Positions 22,020 to 23,888 of a stretch of 23,888 bases of DNA are shown here, in pieces. Source of the stretch: an uncultured Oscillospiraceae bacterium (GTDB lineage Bacteria; Bacillota; Clostridia; Oscillospirales; Oscillospiraceae); assembly GCA_934645175.1 (NCBI GenBank), contig CAKUDE010000033.1, positions 1 to 23,888 on the forward strand, read 5' to 3'. Each line of letters starts with the position of its first letter. The stretch's first letter is position 1. Under the pieces are notes generated by a model. The model saw only the letters and a program-made list of their open reading frames with translations. It ran no database searches and was not told the origin of the DNA. Made by a program: the position numbers and the translations under genes.

Positions 22020-22445
22020 ATGGAGCGGCAGGTGTGGTTATCGATCCGCGGGACGCAGAAAATGGGGGACGACGCCCCGGAGACGATGGAGCTTGTCACG
22101 CCCGGTGTGCTGAGCATTACGCAGGAGGGCGTGCGCCTGCGTTACGAGGAGACGGAGCTGACCGGTATGAGCGGCACAACGACGGAGTTTTTGATTGCAC
22201 CCGACTGCGTGACGCTTACGCGCTCCGGCGAGCTGCGCTCGCGTATGGTTTTTGCGCCTGGCCATGAGGACCGATCGTTGTACGATCTTGGCTTCGGCGC
22301 GCTGATGCTCACGGTGCACACCGAACGGATCGACGCGTGTATCGACGAAAACGGCGGAGCGCTGGAGCTGGCCTACCGCCTTGCCGTGGAAGAACAAACG
22401 GCGGGGACGGTCGAGTGCCGTATCGAAGTGCGTCTGCAGGAATGA
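22020..22445 (+). CDS. DUF1934 (YwiB-like) beta-barrel protein
   Basis: A 141-residue protein matching the DUF1934/YwiB family, calycin-like beta barrels of unknown function common in Firmicutes. Family marks are the opening VWLSIRGTQ, the PETMELVTPGVL segment, the RLRYEETELTGMSGTTTEF strand pair near residues 39-58, and the later VTLTRSGELRSRMVF strand. The C-terminal half has the regular alternating hydrophobic pattern of a barrel. ATG 22020 follows CAGGGAT closely. It has its own promoter and terminator, and converges on spoIID with 36 bp between the stop codons. Confidence 0.88.
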   Translation: MERQVWLSIRGTQKMGDDAPETMELVTPGVLSITQEGVRLRYEETELTGMSGTTTEFLIAPDCVTLTRSGELRSRMVFAPGHEDRSLYDLGFGALMLTVHTERIDACIDENGGALELAYRLAVEEQTAGTVECRIEVRLQE

Positions 22446-22450
22446 AAATG

Positions 22451-22482
22451 AACGGGGCTGATGTGTTTCAGCCCCGTTTTTT
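22451..22482 (+). terminator. Terminator of the DUF1934 gene
   Basis: AACGGGGCTGA (22451-22461) pairs perfectly with 22468-22478, loop TGTGTT, and six T residues at 22477-22482. It reaches the stop codon of convergent spoIID and may serve both. Confidence 0.9.
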
Positions 22483-23531
22483 CAGTGTGTCAGCCGTGCG
22501 AGCGTTACGCCCTGATAGTAATGCGTCAGAATATCCGAGAAGCTGCCGCCGCGCTTGGCCATTTCCTGTGCGCCGTACTGACTCATGCCGACGCGATGCC
22601 CATAGCCGCTCGTGCGAAATACGACTGCGCCGTTGCTGACGGAGATGTCGATCTCCGTCGAACGCAGCGAAAACAGACTGCGCAGTGCCTCGCCCGAAAT
22701 GCGGACGCCGCCGACGCACACGGAGGCCAGACCGCCGCCCTCGGTGCGGCGCAGCTCGGAAAACCACGTCTCCGGGGCGCCCTCCAGAGAGGCGGAGGGA
22801 TAGGCCGCGCGGATGCGGCCGGCAAATTCCGCTGCGCTGAAGCTACGGGTGACACTGTGATACTGCATTTCGGCTTCGCCGGGGCTAACGACGGATTTCA
22901 GATACGGGATATCGCCGCCCCAGACAGTCAGGGCCGCCTCGGTTGCACCGCCGGTGCTGGCGAAAAAGGCTGCCTCGATGACTTCACCCTCGTAAACCGC
23001 AACCAGTCCGTCGGTGGACTCTACGGCGTCAATGAAGGGGGCGAGCGTGTCGTCGTCGTAGTCCGCGGGATTCTTCCACGCCTGACAACACGCCGAGCTG
23101 CCGCAGATATCCGCCTGCCCGTGGCGGTGCGCCTTCGCTTTATACAGTGCAAAGCTACGCGAGGCGACCGCCTGCGCACGCAGCGCCTCGCGGTCGAAGT
23201 GTCCCGGCATTTCCGCCAGCACAACGCCGATCAGATAGTCGTGCAGCGACAGGCTGCGGATGCTGCCGCCGATGAGCACATGGAGCGTTACGCCGTCGTC
23301 AAACCGCACGGCGACCGCGTCCGGATCGTCGAATGCGACGGCTCGTGCGGATTGCTTCGGGACGCCGGAGGGACGAGGGGACTTTGTGACGGCGGGTTCG
23401 CGGACAACTGCGGAAAGAATCGGACCGATGCCGTTTTCGGGCGCCGCAACGGCTGCGGTCGGCCGTGTCAGAAGCGAGACGGCAAGGCTTGTCAGCAATG
23501 CGGTTGCAATCAGAAGATTCGATGCTTTCAT
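22482..23531 (-). CDS. spoIID: Stage II sporulation protein D (peptidoglycan lytic transglycosylase)
   Basis: 349 residues. An N-terminal signal/anchor helix (residues 4-22) is followed by a linker, then the SpoIID domain. YLIGVVLAEMPGHFDREALRAQAVASRSFAL holds the catalytic Glu107; FFASTGGATE lies mid-protein; SGYGHRVGMSQYGAQEMAKRG is the C-terminal signature. SpoIID acts with SpoIIM and SpoIIP to degrade septal peptidoglycan during engulfment of the forespore. A CGSSACC cluster lies near residues 143-149, where family members bind zinc. ATG 23531 has AAGGAGG at good spacing. In Bacillus subtilis it is sigma-E controlled; here a good vegetative-type promoter is also visible upstream. Confidence 0.94.
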   Translation of the reverse strand: MKASNLLIATALLTSLAVSLLTRPTAAVAAPENGIGPILSAVVREPAVTKSPRPSGVPKQSARAVAFDDPDAVAVRFDDGVTLHVLIGGSIRSLSLHDYLIGVVLAEMPGHFDREALRAQAVASRSFALYKAKAHRHGQADICGSSACCQAWKNPADYDDDTLAPFIDAVESTDGLVAVYEGEVIEAAFFASTGGATEAALTVWGGDIPYLKSVVSPGEAEMQYHSVTRSFSAAEFAGRIRAAYPSASLEGAPETWFSELRRTEGGGLASVCVGGVRISGEALRSLFSLRSTEIDISVSNGAVVFRTSGYGHRVGMSQYGAQEMAKRGGSFSDILTHYYQGVTLARLTH

Positions 23532-23553
23532 GGTTTCCTCCTTAAGTACGGAT

Positions 23554-23569
23554 TCGGGACTGCTCCCGA
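23554..23569 (-). other. Small hairpin in the spoIID leader
   Basis: TCGGGA (23554-23559) pairs with TCCCGA (23564-23569) around a 4-nt loop, 23 nt upstream of the start codon and just before the ribosome binding site. No T-run follows, so it is not a terminator. Confidence 0.45.
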
Positions 23570-23635
23570 GACTACTTTATGTATTTGTTACCATGTTTAG
23601 TACCTCTTTTTTACCATCGGTAAGAGCGAGCTGCA

Positions 23636-23664
23636 ATTCTAGCACGGAAATGTCGGAATTGCAA
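23636..23664 (-). promoter_or_regulatory. Vegetative-type promoter upstream of spoIID
   Basis: On the minus strand TTGCAA (23659-23664), 17-bp spacer, TAGAAT (23636-23641) with a TGC extension. It gives a leader of about 100 nt. I could not find a convincing sigma-E promoter. Confidence 0.6.
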
Positions 23665-23751
23665 GCAAAATTTTTTTTCGCGACCGAAAGATAACGAAAA
23701 AGTTACAAATAGGATACATAAAAGAAACCGAAAAAAGAAGCGAAAAAAGAG

Positions 23752-23780
23752 TTGACAAAACATTTTTTCCGTGGTATAGT
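23752..23780 (+). promoter_or_regulatory. Promoter of tRNA-Leu
   Basis: Perfect TTGACA at 23752-23757, 17-bp spacer, TATAGT at 23775-23780; the tRNA starts 31 nt after the -10. Confidence 0.85.
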
Positions 23781-23811
23781 ATCGGAGCGGATTCGGTTAT
23801 GACCGCGATGC

Positions 23812-23888
23812 GCGCGAGTGGTGGAATTGGCAGACTCGCTAGATTCAGGTTCTAGTGTCCACTCCGGACGTGCGGGTTCAAGTCCCGC
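23812..23888 (+). tRNA. tRNA-Leu (anticodon CAG), 3' end beyond the window
   Basis: The 5' acceptor strand GCGCGAG is at 23812-23818, followed by the D arm (GTGGAATTGGCAGAC), an anticodon stem CTAGA/TCTAG around a loop TTCAGGT (anticodon CAG, reads CUG), a long class II variable arm and a T arm GCGGG-TTCAAGT-CCCGC that ends exactly at the window edge. The 3' acceptor strand and CCA are cut off. Confidence 0.95.

Noticed and set aside
23532..23811. A riboswitch or T-box in the long spoIID leader
   Set aside because: Only a 6-bp hairpin and scattered short repeats are visible; no known riboswitch core or T-box sequence was found.
1..23888. CRISPR array, prophage, integrase or transposase genes
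   Set aside because: No short regularly spaced repeats and no recombinase, phage structural or transposase proteins were found; the only repeats are the inverted units described.

Overview
The window looks like chromosomal DNA from a GC-rich, spore-forming anaerobic Firmicute, most likely of the Oscillospiraceae/Ruminococcaceae kind. This rests on strong AGGAGG-type ribosome binding sites, many TTGnnn-N17-TATAAT-type vegetative promoters, two sporulation genes (spoVAC, spoIID), csaB (pyruvylation of the wall polymer that anchors SLH proteins) and single-domain BirA. The taxonomic call is inference; no rRNA gene is present.

Left part (1-11728) is ordinary housekeeping DNA in short operons. 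A leftward csaB-aminotransferase pair diverges from rightward birA-nitroreductase across overlapping promoters. A 58-residue Cys-rich membrane peptide has its own promoter and terminator. A leftward four-gene operon (Dabb protein, GIY-YIG protein, zinc-ribbon membrane protein, small membrane protein) is chained by 4-nt start/stop overlaps. A 71-residue acidic-tailed peptide, a MATE transporter, a uridine-kinase-like P-loop kinase, glycerol kinase and an Xre/LiaF-like membrane regulator follow.

Central part (11729-21411) is the unusual region. Two paralogous genes for secreted Cys/His peptidase-like proteins face each other as mirror images about 6 kb apart. Their 5' ends (terminator of the upstream gene, promoter, leader, signal peptide and Glu/Ala-rich linker; 461 bp) are identical base for base. 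Their 3' ends (last codons, repeat element, hairpin terminator; about 316 bp) are about 98% identical. The cores between are strongly diverged and appear AT-richer than neighbouring genes. Copy A is intact (512 aa); copy B is broken by a frameshift at a short AT tract. Between the copies lie uppP, a DEAD-box helicase with a coupled dprA-like gene, glmS and an orphan spoVAC. uppP and glmS make this partly a cell-envelope precursor region (lipid carrier recycling and amino-sugar supply), so the flanking secreted proteins may also act at the envelope; that link is inference.

Right part (21412-23888) holds an unrecognised 137-residue protein gene, a DUF1934 (YwiB-like) gene, spoIID (peptidoglycan lytic transglycosylase of engulfment) and a tRNA-Leu(CAG) cut by the window end.
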